The notes beneath the pieces were generated by a model. The model was not told the DNA's origin. It saw only the letters and a list, made by a program, of their open reading frames with translations, and made no database searches. A stretch of DNA of 34,111 nucleotides, from the IMG/VR virus record IMGVR_UViG_3300047478_000032, positions 1 to 34,111 of that record; one strand, written 5' to 3'. Shown here piece by piece: positions 7,940 to 16,596 of the stretch (positions within the stretch are counted from its first letter, which is position 1; every line of letters starts with the position of its first letter). The translations under genes and the position numbers were made by a program. This stretch comes from a virus.

Positions 7940-8383
7940 ATGGCAGAAACTAAAGTATCAGCAAGAGATTACATCCTACTTGCAGACATAGATGGTAACG
8001 CAACTTACAAACCAGTAGCTTGTCTTACATCTAACTCATTCACATCAACTCTTAACACAATTGATGCAACTTCTAAATGTGGAGACCAATTTCAACCTGG
8101 TCCATCTTTTACTCAATCTTTCACTTGTGAAGGTTTTGCAATTGACGAAACTGGAAGCCCAGCTAAAGATAGCTATCAACAATTATATACTGCTCACGCT
8201 GCTGGTACAGTATTTGGTATGAAGATGGGTAAAGCAAGTCCAGCTACTGGAGATATTACTTACACTGGTTCTGTTTGGATTTCTACATTTGATGTAAACG
8301 CAGATGATAAAGATGACGTTAAGTTTTCTGCAACATTTGTAGTATATGCACCACCAGTAACACAAACTGAACAAGGAGCTTAA
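7940..8383 (+). CDS. Major tail (tube) protein
   Basis: This is the likely tube subunit that polymerises around the tape measure. The 147-residue, beta-rich protein resembles TP901-1-type tail tube proteins. It has a central PVACLTSNSFTSTLNT (about 26-41) and a TFDVNADDKDDVKFSATFVV end (about 117-136), where tube proteins have their last strands. It lies just before the G/GT tail chaperones, the normal place. The proteins at 12695 and the N-terminus of 13115 share a weaker version of the same pattern (xxACxxNxF ... CEG), suggesting three tube-like modules in this phage. Confidence 0.8.
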   Translation: MAETKVSARDYILLADIDGNATYKPVACLTSNSFTSTLNTIDATSKCGDQFQPGPSFTQSFTCEGFAIDETGSPAKDSYQQLYTAHAAGTVFGMKMGKASPATGDITYTGSVWISTFDVNADDKDDVKFSATFVVYAPPVTQTEQGA

Positions 8384-8399
8384 TCAATAAAAACCAACT

Positions 8400-8756
8400 A
8401 TGCATAAATTTGAAACAAACAACAAAACAATAGATTTAAAATGGGGTACTTGGGCAATGAGAGAGTTCTGTAAGGACAAAGGCGTAACCATAGACCAATA
8501 TTTTGAATTAATCGGAGGAAAAATATTAGACATTGATACTGTTATTAAGTTAATTTATGCTGGTTATAAATCAGCTTGTAACAGTAATAAAGAGCCAGTT
8601 GAATACACTGAAAATGATGTATGCGATTGGATAGATGAAATAGGAGGTATATTTAACACTGATGGTCAAGTAATGGAGTATTTTAAATACATTATTACAA
8701 ACACTGTTATAGCGGTAAGTGGAACTCCTAAAGAAGAAAAAAAAAAGTCTAATTAA
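8400..8756 (+). CDS. Tail assembly chaperone, G-type (upstream part of G/GT)
   Basis: This 118-residue protein lies between the tail tube and tape measure genes, the place of the lambda G/T-type tail chaperones, which coat the tape measure during assembly. It is mostly helical (WAMREFCKDKG, the VIKLIYAGYKSA segment) and resembles phage tail assembly chaperones. Its last codons are in a run of ten A (8737-8746) and it stops at 8754-8756. A second frame continues across this run to 9069 and encodes the T-type part, so a minority of product is expected to be a fused GT protein. Confidence 0.78.
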   Translation: MHKFETNNKTIDLKWGTWAMREFCKDKGVTIDQYFELIGGKILDIDTVIKLIYAGYKSACNSNKEPVEYTENDVCDWIDEIGGIFNTDGQVMEYFKYIITNTVIAVSGTPKEEKKKSN

Positions 8757-9069
8757 GTTAAGCTGGGATGATATTTTAGTTAAGGCTGCTGAATGTAATA
8801 TACGCCCAAGCGAGTTTTGGGAGATGACTTGGAAAGACTTTTCTATAATTGTTATGGGAAAGGAAAAACAAGAATTAAACGAATGGGCGAGGACACGAAA
8901 CCTCGCCTATATTGTATATTTAAGTAGCACTTCCGAAAAGTCGCCTAAAACACTTAAAGCGTTTTGGCACATACCAGAGATTGACGACAATGAACCAGCA
9001 GAGGAAAAGGTTATGCTAACAAACGAACAGTTAGCAAGGACTTTAAAAATGTACGGAGTTAAAAAATAA
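8719..9069 (+). CDS. Tail assembly chaperone, T-type part, expressed by frameshift from the G gene
   Basis: The downstream frame is open from 8719 (a GTG) to 9069. No ATG exists near its beginning, so it is best read as the C-terminal half of a GT fusion entered at the A10 run, from about SLIKLSWDDIL onward. The segment NIRPSEFWEMTWKDFS closely matches the W-x-M-T pattern of T-type tail assembly chaperones. Relative to the G frame it lies in the +1 (equivalently -2) frame. The -1 frame ends at once in TAA (8750-8752). It ends 2 bases before the tape measure gene. Confidence 0.72.
   Translation: MELLKKKKKSLIKLSWDDILVKAAECNIRPSEFWEMTWKDFSIIVMGKEKQELNEWARTRNLAYIVYLSSTSEKSPKTLKAFWHIPEIDDNEPAEEKVMLTNEQLARTLKMYGVKK
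8737..8746 (+). other. A10 slippery run for the G/GT frameshift
   Basis: Ten consecutive A sit at the end of the G-type gene where the G and T frames overlap. Moving from the G frame to the T frame requires +1 or -2. That could come from ribosome slippage on AAA codons, or from RNA polymerase slippage making transcripts one A shorter or two A longer. A sequencing error in the homopolymer would also give this appearance. Confidence 0.6.
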
Positions 9070-9071
9070 AG

Positions 9072-10802
9072 ATGGCACAAGAAACATTAAAACTCACTAT
9101 AACTGCTGATACCCAAGAAGCGTTAGACAATCTGAATAACTTTATTAAGGCATCTAAAGGTCTTAAAACAGAGATGCAGAACTTTGGTAAGGTAGGGAAT
9201 CAAGCAACACAAGCGTTATCTAACTTATCAAGAGTTGCACAAGATGCTCCGTATGGGTTTATGGGTATTGCCAATAACATTAACCCTTTACTTGAATCAT
9301 TCCAAAGACTACAAAAAGAATCTGGTGGTAGTTCACAAGCGTTAAAGGCAATGGCTGGTGCTTTAACTGGTCCAGCTGGTATAGGTCTTGCAATTGGTGT
9401 TGCAACATCATTAATAGTTGCATTTGGTGATGAGATAAGTGATTTTTTTGATAAAGTAACTGGTGGCTCACAAATATTAAAAGAAACAAATAACGCATTT
9501 AGTGCGTCAAAAAAGGCATTTGCTGATGCGTATGTAGAAGTCGAGAATTTAAATAATGCATTTGATAAATTTAGAAATGGAACTCTATCAAAGAAAGATG
9601 CATTAGACCAATATAACAATAGTTTAGGTAAGGTTTACGGTACAACAAAAGATATAGCCGAAGCAGAGAAGGTATTTATAGATAATAAGGAAAGTTATGT
9701 AAAAGCTGCATTGTATAGAGCGGCATCACAAATTGCATTACAAAAAGCAGCAGAACAAGCATTTAAACAATTAGAGGCACAAAACGCACCACAAAATGCT
9801 AACAAGGCATCTTTATTTATGGGCGAAGGTTTAGGTGCATTTGCTTTATCTAAATTAACTGGTGCTCCAGCTATTACTGGTACGGACGTTTTAGGAGCAG
9901 AGGCAATAGGTAAAAAAGCTGCAACCTTAGAAGAAGTATTTAAGGGTATATCTAAGCAGTTTAATGAATTAGCAAATGAGCAAGATAAATATGCTACTCG
10001 TACAAAAAACTTTAACGCTGATACAAATAAATCATTTGATGATTTTTCAGCTAATCTAAGAAAAGAAAACAACCTTTTATTAGAGGCAATTAGAATAAGA
10101 AAAGAATTAGGTAAAAATAAAAATATATTAACTGTTGGTAGTGAAGAAGAAAAGAGACAAAGAGCATTTAATGTTAAAGAAGCAGAAAGACAACAAGGCA
10201 GTACAGAAAGTGGATTAGGTAAGTTTTTAGCAGACCAAGCAAAAGGATTTGCAGAAGTTGCTTATGGTGCAGATAGTGCAAGAGAATCAATAGAAGCATT
10301 TAATCAAAAAAGTTTAGAAACTGCTGACGTATTATCAAACTATGCTACTAATGCTATTATGGGATTATGGTCATCTATGGAACAAGGGATGAGTCTTGGT
10401 CAAGCCATTGGTCAAATGTTTATGGATTTAGCAAAGCAAATTGCCGCTGCTGCAATTAAAGCTGCTTTATTCCAAGCTATATTATCAGCAATACCGGGTA
10501 TCGGTGGTGCTGCTGGTGCAACTAAACTAACTGGAGGATTTGGGTCTATGTTTAAAGGGCTTTTAGGTCTTGCATCTGGTGGTATTGTAACTGGTCCAAC
10601 TTTAGCTATGGTTGGTGAAGGTAACGAAAGTGAAGCGGTTATGCCTTTAAGTAAATTAGGAAACTTAATGAACAATACATTTAACGCTGGTGCAGTATCT
10701 GGAAATGGCGGTGGAGGTAACGGTGAGTTTGTATTAAGAGGCACAGACTTAGTTTTAGCAATGAATAGAAGTGAAACATCTTTAAAATATAGACGAGGAT
10801 AA
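9072..10802 (+). CDS. Tape measure protein
   Basis: This protein sets tail length and is ejected ahead of the DNA. It has 576 residues. The N-terminal part is helical, followed by hydrophobic glycine/alanine segments (about 95-119, and about 455-485). Long charged helices (about 140-420) follow, and a C-terminal motif LASGGIVTGPTLAMVGEGNE (about 501-520) is very common near the end of phage tape measures. At this length it is short for a siphovirus; by the usual proportionality the tail should be roughly 80-90 nm. It follows the chaperones and ends sharing one base with the next ATG. Confidence 0.9.
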   Translation: MAQETLKLTITADTQEALDNLNNFIKASKGLKTEMQNFGKVGNQATQALSNLSRVAQDAPYGFMGIANNINPLLESFQRLQKESGGSSQALKAMAGALTGPAGIGLAIGVATSLIVAFGDEISDFFDKVTGGSQILKETNNAFSASKKAFADAYVEVENLNNAFDKFRNGTLSKKDALDQYNNSLGKVYGTTKDIAEAEKVFIDNKESYVKAALYRAASQIALQKAAEQAFKQLEAQNAPQNANKASLFMGEGLGAFALSKLTGAPAITGTDVLGAEAIGKKAATLEEVFKGISKQFNELANEQDKYATRTKNFNADTNKSFDDFSANLRKENNLLLEAIRIRKELGKNKNILTVGSEEEKRQRAFNVKEAERQQGSTESGLGKFLADQAKGFAEVAYGADSARESIEAFNQKSLETADVLSNYATNAIMGLWSSMEQGMSLGQAIGQMFMDLAKQIAAAAIKAALFQAILSAIPGIGGAAGATKLTGGFGSMFKGLLGLASGGIVTGPTLAMVGEGNESEAVMPLSKLGNLMNNTFNAGAVSGNGGGGNGEFVLRGTDLVLAMNRSETSLKYRRG

Positions 10803-12688
10803 TGGCATACTACGATAAATATAAAATTACCTATGCTACAAAGACAAGTAAAACTGCTTACTTGTATTTACAAGAAGATTTACCATCTGCACCTACTTTA
10901 ATTGAATTTATTGGAGTAAATATATCTCTACAATACATCCCAAGCGGTGATGAGATATATGAGGCAATGTATGCAAGTGAATTGTCTTGTACAATTGACG
11001 TAACTGATAACTTAGCCAATATACCAGACTTTGTTACTTTAAACGATAGAAAATACTTTGCTAAATTATATTTAGGCACTGATTTAGAATGGACTGGTTA
11101 TACATTAAGCGACAATATATCAATAGGCTATTCAACTGGGAGAAAGCAATTATCTTTTACTTGTGTAGACGGCTTAGGAATGTTAAGGAATATACCTTTA
11201 AATATCAGCAGTGTAGGCAACAGAACAAATACTCCTTTAACTGTACTTAGTTATATTTTAACTTGTTTAAACTCGTTAAACTTCCCTACTACTCCTAACT
11301 TAATGACATCTTGTTCATATTATTCAGTTGGTATGAACGATAGAGAAGATGGCTACCAATATGAGCCATTTAGTCAAACTTACCTTCCGTTAAGAACTTT
11401 TAAGAACGAAGATTATACATACGAGTCAAGCTATGATGTATTAGAAAAAATTGTAAAATCTTTTGGATGTAGATTGTTCCAAGCTGGTGGCAAATGGTGG
11501 ATAGTAGCTATTAATGAGTTTGCAAATGAAAACAACTATTTTACTCAATATAACTATTTAGGCACAGTAGTTTCAAGTGGAAATAATTTAAATACATTAA
11601 GTTCAATACAAGGATACACTGGAAATACAAGCGGTTTATATTTTATAAATAACGAGCAGTTTAAGTTAATATTAAAAGGATTTAATAGAGTAGAAACAAG
11701 TAAACAAATTGACTACTCAAAGAATTTAGTAGACAATGGCAATTTAAAAATATATCCTAACCTTAGTTCTGCTCCACAATCTTGGACAGTAATTAACGTT
11801 GGTTCTGGTTCATCTTTTTATTTAGTAGATAATGCAACTGATTCATATGCTCAATTAACAATGGTTAGGGCTGCTGGTGGTGGCTATACAAGAATGGTCA
11901 ATAACTTTATGCCTAAGATTAGTTCTTATGGAGTTGTAAAATTTTCTATGTTATTTTTAAATGGTGGCGGTGGTACAAGGGGTTATGTATCTATGACAAT
12001 ATTTGACGGCACTACAACATATTATTTAAATAATAGTAAAGATTGGCAAAGTAGTGTAAGTTCTGGTTATATTATTCCAGAGGGAGACGATGGAGTATTT
12101 GATTTAACAACATTGCCTTGCCCAGTTGGAGGACAATTGACAATAGAGTTCAATAATCAAGTAGGTAACACTTGTACAGTAACTAACTTTACTACAACAG
12201 TAGATTATACTTATTACGCTATAGATTACTTTGCTTATATAAACAATAACAAAGAGTATGTAAAAGAAGTAGATATTCCTTTTGGTTATCAAGGTATAGC
12301 TGGTTTCCCTACATCTGTTGGAGTATTCTTAAACGCAAGTAGTGCTCCTTTATTAAACTGGTACAGATTTGGCAAAGAAGGGGCTTATGATAGTATGACT
12401 CAATTACTTATGAGACAATACATAAACTCATATGGTAACAACGTAATTAATATAGATTGTTCTGTTAGTAGTTTTGAAACTGCAAACGCAAACTACCCTT
12501 ACTTGAATGCATCAAAAATGATTAAATCATACGATACAGACCCAGCACAAATAAATGTTTCTAATAACTCATATATGTTAGGTAACTCATCTATTGATTA
12601 TGCTGCAAACTCAATGAGTGGTACTTTATTAGAAATTAGCAATACAGACATAACTGCAACTATAAATTATATAAATTATTTTAAATAA
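10802..12688 (+). CDS. Tail tip / baseplate hub-like protein
   Basis: This 628-residue protein follows the tape measure, the normal place for distal tail and hub proteins. The first part (1 to about 135) is beta-rich, like a distal tail protein. A middle section contains SSYDVLEKIVKSFGCRLFQ and GGKWWIVAINEF (about 205-245), a pattern I associate with hub-like tail proteins of Bacteroidota phages. From about 300 to 480 a jelly-roll-like region (APQSWTVINVGSGSSFYL, then FSMLFLNGGGG) resembles carbohydrate-binding modules and could contact the host surface. The exact role (Dit, Tal or a fusion) cannot be decided from sequence alone. Confidence 0.65.
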   Translation: MAYYDKYKITYATKTSKTAYLYLQEDLPSAPTLIEFIGVNISLQYIPSGDEIYEAMYASELSCTIDVTDNLANIPDFVTLNDRKYFAKLYLGTDLEWTGYTLSDNISIGYSTGRKQLSFTCVDGLGMLRNIPLNISSVGNRTNTPLTVLSYILTCLNSLNFPTTPNLMTSCSYYSVGMNDREDGYQYEPFSQTYLPLRTFKNEDYTYESSYDVLEKIVKSFGCRLFQAGGKWWIVAINEFANENNYFTQYNYLGTVVSSGNNLNTLSSIQGYTGNTSGLYFINNEQFKLILKGFNRVETSKQIDYSKNLVDNGNLKIYPNLSSAPQSWTVINVGSGSSFYLVDNATDSYAQLTMVRAAGGGYTRMVNNFMPKISSYGVVKFSMLFLNGGGGTRGYVSMTIFDGTTTYYLNNSKDWQSSVSSGYIIPEGDDGVFDLTTLPCPVGGQLTIEFNNQVGNTCTVTNFTTTVDYTYYAIDYFAYINNNKEYVKEVDIPFGYQGIAGFPTSVGVFLNASSAPLLNWYRFGKEGAYDSMTQLLMRQYINSYGNNVINIDCSVSSFETANANYPYLNASKMIKSYDTDPAQINVSNNSYMLGNSSIDYAANSMSGTLLEISNTDITATINYINYFK

Positions 12689-12694
12689 TAGACA

Positions 12695-13102
12695 ATGGCT
12701 GATAAAGTACAAGGGAAAAACATAATCCTATATAAAACCGCTGGTGGAGTAGATACAGTCTTTGCTTGTTCTACTAATTGTACGTTTAGCGTAACGGTAG
12801 ACCAAGTAGATGTAACAAGTCAGTCCTCTGCATGGTTTGCGGAATATAAAATAGACAGAGCATCATGGACTGTTAGTTGTGAGGGTATTGTAACTCTTGA
12901 CGGTTATTCTTATGCTGATATGTTAGCCACTCAATTGGCTCGAACTCCAATAAATGTTAAGTTTAGCATTAACAATGGGTCAAGTTTTGTAATATTATCT
13001 GGTTCAGCTATTTTAACTTCTTTATCTATAAACGCACCATATAAAGAGATTGCTACTTATAGCGTAAACCTACAAGGAGTTGGTGCATATACAATATCTT
13101 AG
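12695..13102 (+). CDS. Tail-tube-like protein (second paralogue)
   Basis: This 135-residue beta-rich protein resembles phage major tail proteins of the TP901-1 type: TVFACSTNCTFSVTVDQVDV, then WTVSCEGIVTLDGYSYADM, and a closing YKEIATYSVNLQGVGAYT. It is clearly related to the N-terminal 138 residues of the next gene (shared VxGxNxILYK, VFAC, CTF, GIVTLDxxSYxD) and more distantly to the tail tube at 7940. A second tube-like gene after the tail tip is unusual. It might form a tip extension or a decoration ring. Its last 23 bases contain the -33 box and most of the spacer of the next promoter. Confidence 0.6.
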   Translation: MADKVQGKNIILYKTAGGVDTVFACSTNCTFSVTVDQVDVTSQSSAWFAEYKIDRASWTVSCEGIVTLDGYSYADMLATQLARTPINVKFSINNGSSFVILSGSAILTSLSINAPYKEIATYSVNLQGVGAYTIS

Positions 13103-13110
13103 TAACTTTG
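13080..13110 (+). promoter_or_regulatory. Strong Bacteroidota-type promoter for the adhesin and glycosyltransferase genes
   Basis: TTG (13080-13082), a 20-base spacer and TAACTTTG (13103-13110) give a full match to the Bacteroidota consensus. The ATG at 13115 is only 4 bases beyond the -7 element, so the transcript would be leaderless or nearly so. It would allow the Thr/Ser-rich protein and probably the three glycosyltransferases to be expressed separately from the upstream tail operon. Confidence 0.75.
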
Positions 13111-13114
13111 ACCT

Positions 13115-15016
13115 ATGGCAGTTAAAGTAAGCGGAGATAATGTTATCTTATATAAAATAGATACATCTACAATTCCAGCAACGGAGACTGTGTTTGCTTG
13201 TGCAAGGGGATGTACATTTGAAAGCCAAACAGATATATCAGAAACTACATCAGCAGTAAACGCTTGGTTTAAAGAAGATAAAGAGAATTTATCAGCATGG
13301 ACTATGTCATTAGATGGGATAGTTACATTAGATAATTTTTCATATGAGGATATTGCCCAAGCACAAAAAGATAGATTATTGCTTTTAACAAGATTTAGGT
13401 TTGATAATGGCATAGATGGTTATAGATACATTAGCGGTTATTGTTTTATAGGTGGTTATTCCATAAGCGGTGATTATAAGGACATAGGCAGTTATAATGT
13501 TACATTAACGGGAAGTGGAAAGTATTATACAGACGCAACTCCTACAACGACAAGTACTACAACGAGTACGACATCAACATCAACCTCAACTACAACAAGT
13601 ACAACGTCTACCTCTACGAGTACATCTACAACGACCTCTACGACTACGACAAGTACAACTACATCAACGACTACAACACAAGCCCCAGTATATTACAAAT
13701 TATTTAATTGTGCTACTGGTGCTACTGAATATTCAAGAGGATATATTAGCGGCTCATTTGCGGTAAATGACCGAGTTACTGCTATTGGGCAAACATTTAG
13801 AATTGACCAAGTATTAATATCAGACCCAGGCGGTTTGGCATTGTCATTAACGGCAACTGGGCTTACTGGGTGTCCAGCTACAACATCAACGACCACTACT
13901 TTGCCTCCATTAACATTAAGTTTAACAGTGCTTTGTAATAACGTTGGAACATATCAAGGAAAGGTGGTAGCGACATGGTCTGGTGGTAGCGGAAGCGGTT
14001 ATCAAATTAGAGCGGGTTATGGCTTCGCTTCTCTTAGTACTTATAGGTCAATGGGTATTACACAAACATTAACATTAACAAGTGATACTAACCCTTATGA
14101 TGGTACAAGTGGATTAAGAAATACAACTGGAGGTAGTGATGTATTTGTAGTTCAAGTAATAGACAATAACGGAGCTGGAGCATTTAATTCAACAACACAG
14201 ATTACTGCTATTGCTTGTGCTGGTACAACTACTACAACATCTACGAGTACAACAACAATGCCTCAAGTGTGGTATTTACTTTATAATTGTGCTACTGGAG
14301 CGACTACTACATCTACTAACTATGTAGATAATACATTTCAATTAAATGATAGAGTTACCTCAATAGGTAATACTTATAGAATAGACCAAGTTTATTATAG
14401 CAATCCAGGTGGAACACAATTACCAATTACTGCAACTGGTTTGACTGGATGTCCAGCGACTACAACAACTTCTACGACATTAGCACCAGTAAACTTTGAT
14501 ATTAGTTCTGTTTGTGATGGTATATATCAAGATGTTACTATTAATAATTTTACTGGAGGTAACGGAAGCTATCAAGCAAACACTACTACATATGATACGC
14601 CATCTGCTGCTATTGGCGGCTTATTTACTCCAGTGAGTGGTAGTAGATTATTTGATAACCAACCTGGTACAACTAACAGATATGTGGCAGTAAAAGATAG
14701 TGCTGGATTTGGTTTAGTTATTAAATTTGTAAATGCTAACTGTACTACTACTACAACTACAACAACAACATCTACAACAACAACTGCCGCTCCTCCAGCT
14801 TGTTCTTGTTGGACAGTAGTTAATGAAACAAGTTCGACTGGTAACTATACATATGATAGATGTGGTGCTGGTTCTACAACAAGAAGTATCCCAGCGTTTG
14901 TAACTCAAACAATATGCGTAACAGAAGGTACAACTCCTACTGCTAATACAGTTGGATTAACAATTTATCCTTGTGGAACTGCTTGTACTGTAAATTCAGA
15001 CTGTACGCCATGTTAA
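13115..15016 (+). CDS. Thr/Ser-rich tail-associated adhesin-like protein with a tail-tube-like N-terminus
   Basis: This 633-residue protein is modular. Residues 1-138 resemble the tail-tube-like protein of the preceding gene and probably anchor it in the virion. Residues 144-188 are 45 consecutive Thr or Ser. Two related domains (192-255 and 385-448; shared NCATGAT, NDRVT, YRIDQ/FRIDQ, TATGLTGCPATT) alternate with two Ig-like domains (about 265-370 and 459-543), separated by shorter Thr/Ser linkers (256-262, 371-381, 449-455, 544-557). The C-terminus (562-633) is cysteine-rich with eight Cys. The linkers look like mucin-type sites for O-glycosylation, and three glycosyltransferase genes follow directly. 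The function is inferred to be host-surface or matrix binding. It has its own strong promoter. Confidence 0.65.
   Translation: MAVKVSGDNVILYKIDTSTIPATETVFACARGCTFESQTDISETTSAVNAWFKEDKENLSAWTMSLDGIVTLDNFSYEDIAQAQKDRLLLLTRFRFDNGIDGYRYISGYCFIGGYSISGDYKDIGSYNVTLTGSGKYYTDATPTTTSTTTSTTSTSTSTTTSTTSTSTSTSTTTSTTTTSTTTSTTTTQAPVYYKLFNCATGATEYSRGYISGSFAVNDRVTAIGQTFRIDQVLISDPGGLALSLTATGLTGCPATTSTTTTLPPLTLSLTVLCNNVGTYQGKVVATWSGGSGSGYQIRAGYGFASLSTYRSMGITQTLTLTSDTNPYDGTSGLRNTTGGSDVFVVQVIDNNGAGAFNSTTQITAIACAGTTTTTSTSTTTMPQVWYLLYNCATGATTTSTNYVDNTFQLNDRVTSIGNTYRIDQVYYSNPGGTQLPITATGLTGCPATTTTSTTLAPVNFDISSVCDGIYQDVTINNFTGGNGSYQANTTTYDTPSAAIGGLFTPVSGSRLFDNQPGTTNRYVAVKDSAGFGLVIKFVNANCTTTTTTTTTSTTTTAAPPACSCWTVVNETSSTGNYTYDRCGAGSTTRSIPAFVTQTICVTEGTTPTANTVGLTIYPCGTACTVNSDCTPC
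13544..13678 (+). repeat. Low-complexity ACN/TCN/AGT codon tract encoding 45 Thr/Ser
   Basis: Every codon in this stretch is Thr or Ser. The codons vary freely (ACA, ACG, ACT, ACC, TCA, TCT, TCC, AGT), so selection acts on the amino acid content, not on a DNA repeat unit. Shorter tracts of the same kind occur at four other points in the gene. Confidence 0.9.
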
Positions 15017-15025
15017 AACCTAAAT

Positions 15026-15952
15026 ATGAAAATACGATTAATTTGTGCTCAACCAGCTACGCTATTTTATGCATGGCAAGTTGAAGTCATGCTCCAAAAC
15101 TTTATTAGTGTAGGAATAAACATTAATAACGTAGACATAGTTTGTAATATTGAAAGCAGTGTTCCAGAGGAATGGTCTAAACTTGCCAATGGTTATGCTG
15201 CAAGATTCTTTTTTTACTATGATAAAAGAGAAACTAAACACTATGTTTCATCTATACGACCTAACATTTTAAAGCAACACTTTGAGGCATACCCAGAACT
15301 TAAAGATGAAGCTATATTTTACCATGATTGCGACATAGTATTCACTAAGCCAATTGAATGGTACAAGTTTGTATTTGATAATAAATGGTATGGTTCAGAT
15401 ACAAGATTTTATATTAGCCATGATTACATAGTAAGTAAAGGCGAAGATATACTCGACAAGATGTGTGAGATAGTCAATATAGACAAGCAAGTAATTAAAG
15501 ATAATGAGTTAAACTGCATAGGAGCACAATATTTAATGAAAGGCATAGATGCAGAATTTTGGAATAACGTAGAAAAGGACAGTGAAAGGTTATTTAAGGA
15601 AATAACAGACATAAACATAGAAAAAAGATTAGCTAACCCATCCTATCACGAGTTACAAATATGGTGTGCTGATATGTGGGCTGTACTTTGGAACGGCTGG
15701 AAGTTAGGATATGAAACAGTAGTACATGATGATTTAAAGTTTGCATGGGCTACAAGCAATCAAAAGACATGGGATGAGTGCTATATTTACCATAATGCTG
15801 GAGCCGTAAATAATACAAGTGGAATATTTTATAAATCAGACTATAACCAAAGATTGCCCTATGATGACGATTTAGAGATAAAAGAAGATACTGCCTCATA
15901 TAATTACTGGAAACTAATTAAAAATACTGCTAAAAACACAGTTTTAAAATAA
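15026..15952 (+). CDS. Putative GT-A fold glycosyltransferase
   Basis: This 308-residue protein has an acidic DxD-type motif in IFYHDCDIVFTKPIEWY (97-113; D101 and D103), the nucleotide-sugar/metal site of GT-A glycosyltransferases, after an N-terminal Rossmann-like half. The D-x-D-x-x-F-x-x-P context is reminiscent of protein O-glycosyltransferases such as the hydroxyproline/serine types, but that resemblance is weak and I cannot name a family. No signal peptide or membrane segment is visible, so it should be cytoplasmic. It starts 9 bases after the Thr/Ser-rich gene and shares one base with the next glycosyltransferase. A likely substrate is that neighbour's Thr/Ser linkers; a host surface glycan is the alternative. 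Confidence 0.68.
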   Translation: MKIRLICAQPATLFYAWQVEVMLQNFISVGININNVDIVCNIESSVPEEWSKLANGYAARFFFYYDKRETKHYVSSIRPNILKQHFEAYPELKDEAIFYHDCDIVFTKPIEWYKFVFDNKWYGSDTRFYISHDYIVSKGEDILDKMCEIVNIDKQVIKDNELNCIGAQYLMKGIDAEFWNNVEKDSERLFKEITDINIEKRLANPSYHELQIWCADMWAVLWNGWKLGYETVVHDDLKFAWATSNQKTWDECYIYHNAGAVNNTSGIFYKSDYNQRLPYDDDLEIKEDTASYNYWKLIKNTAKNTVLK

Positions 15953-16596
15953 TGGAAAAAATAATACATCAAATCTGGGTAGGTCCATATGAAATGCCCG
16001 ATAGAGAAAAACGCTTTATAGATAAAGTAAAAGAAAAGAATAAAACCTATAAGCACATTTTATGGACTAATGATAACTTGCCAGAGTTACCAGAAAACAT
16101 CAAGGAGTTATACGATAAGTTTGAATTAGCCGAAGACTACGCACATCAAGCAGATATATTAAGGATATTTTTAATAGCTGAATATGGTGGTATTTATATG
16201 GATGTAGACTTTGATTGTGTAGGTAGCATAGACAATACCGATTTAAGCGAATCTAAGGGCTTTTTTTGCTATCATGGGGGAAATGATTATACAATGCCCA
16301 ACGGAGTATTTGGGCTCTGTAAATCGTCTGATATGGCTAATTTCTTATTAGAAAGCGTAAACCCAAATAACGGATGGTATGGTCCAAGCTGGTTAGGTGA
16401 TAGGGTTAAAGAATTTATAGGCTATGAAAGGGAGGTAAGCCATGAAATAGTTAAAAGTGGATTAGCAGATATTGGGATAAAGTATATATTGTTCCCACAT
16501 TGGGAAGTGAAATATTTTAAACATCATGCCTTGTACTCTTGGAGTCCAGAGAACAAAGCCAATTTCAAAAACGGAAACATCAACTATTTATGGTAA
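15952..16596 (+). CDS. GT32-type glycosyltransferase (OCH1-like, DxD)
   Basis: This 214-residue protein matches the glycosyltransferase sugar-binding DxD family (PF04488). It begins MEKIIHQIWVGPYEMP, the usual IPKIIHQIW start. It continues with YAHQADILRIFLIAEYGGIY (63-82), then MDVDFDC, with D84 and D86 as the DxD metal/nucleotide-sugar site. Such enzymes transfer hexoses in capsule or protein glycan synthesis. The length is on the short side but includes the core. It is cytoplasmic, with no signal. It overlaps its upstream neighbour by one base and the next glycosyltransferase by 7 bases, so the three are surely co-translated. Confidence 0.85.
   Translation: MEKIIHQIWVGPYEMPDREKRFIDKVKEKNKTYKHILWTNDNLPELPENIKELYDKFELAEDYAHQADILRIFLIAEYGGIYMDVDFDCVGSIDNTDLSESKGFFCYHGGNDYTMPNGVFGLCKSSDMANFLLESVNPNNGWYGPSWLGDRVKEFIGYEREVSHEIVKSGLADIGIKYILFPHWEVKYFKHHALYSWSPENKANFKNGNINYLW

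Noticed and set aside
9200-10744. Several antisense open frames (up to 139 codons) opposite the tape measure gene
   Set aside because: Biased helical sequence gives open antisense frames; none has a family-like pattern, promoter or start context.
13515-13766. 83-codon alternative frame over the Thr/Ser tract
   Set aside because: It is Gln/Leu/Val/Arg-rich low complexity produced only by reading the Thr/Ser codons in another frame.
16539-16589. Upstream extension of the GT2 gene
   Set aside because: The 17 extra residues are a shadow of the GT32 gene, and the family core starts at ATG 16590.
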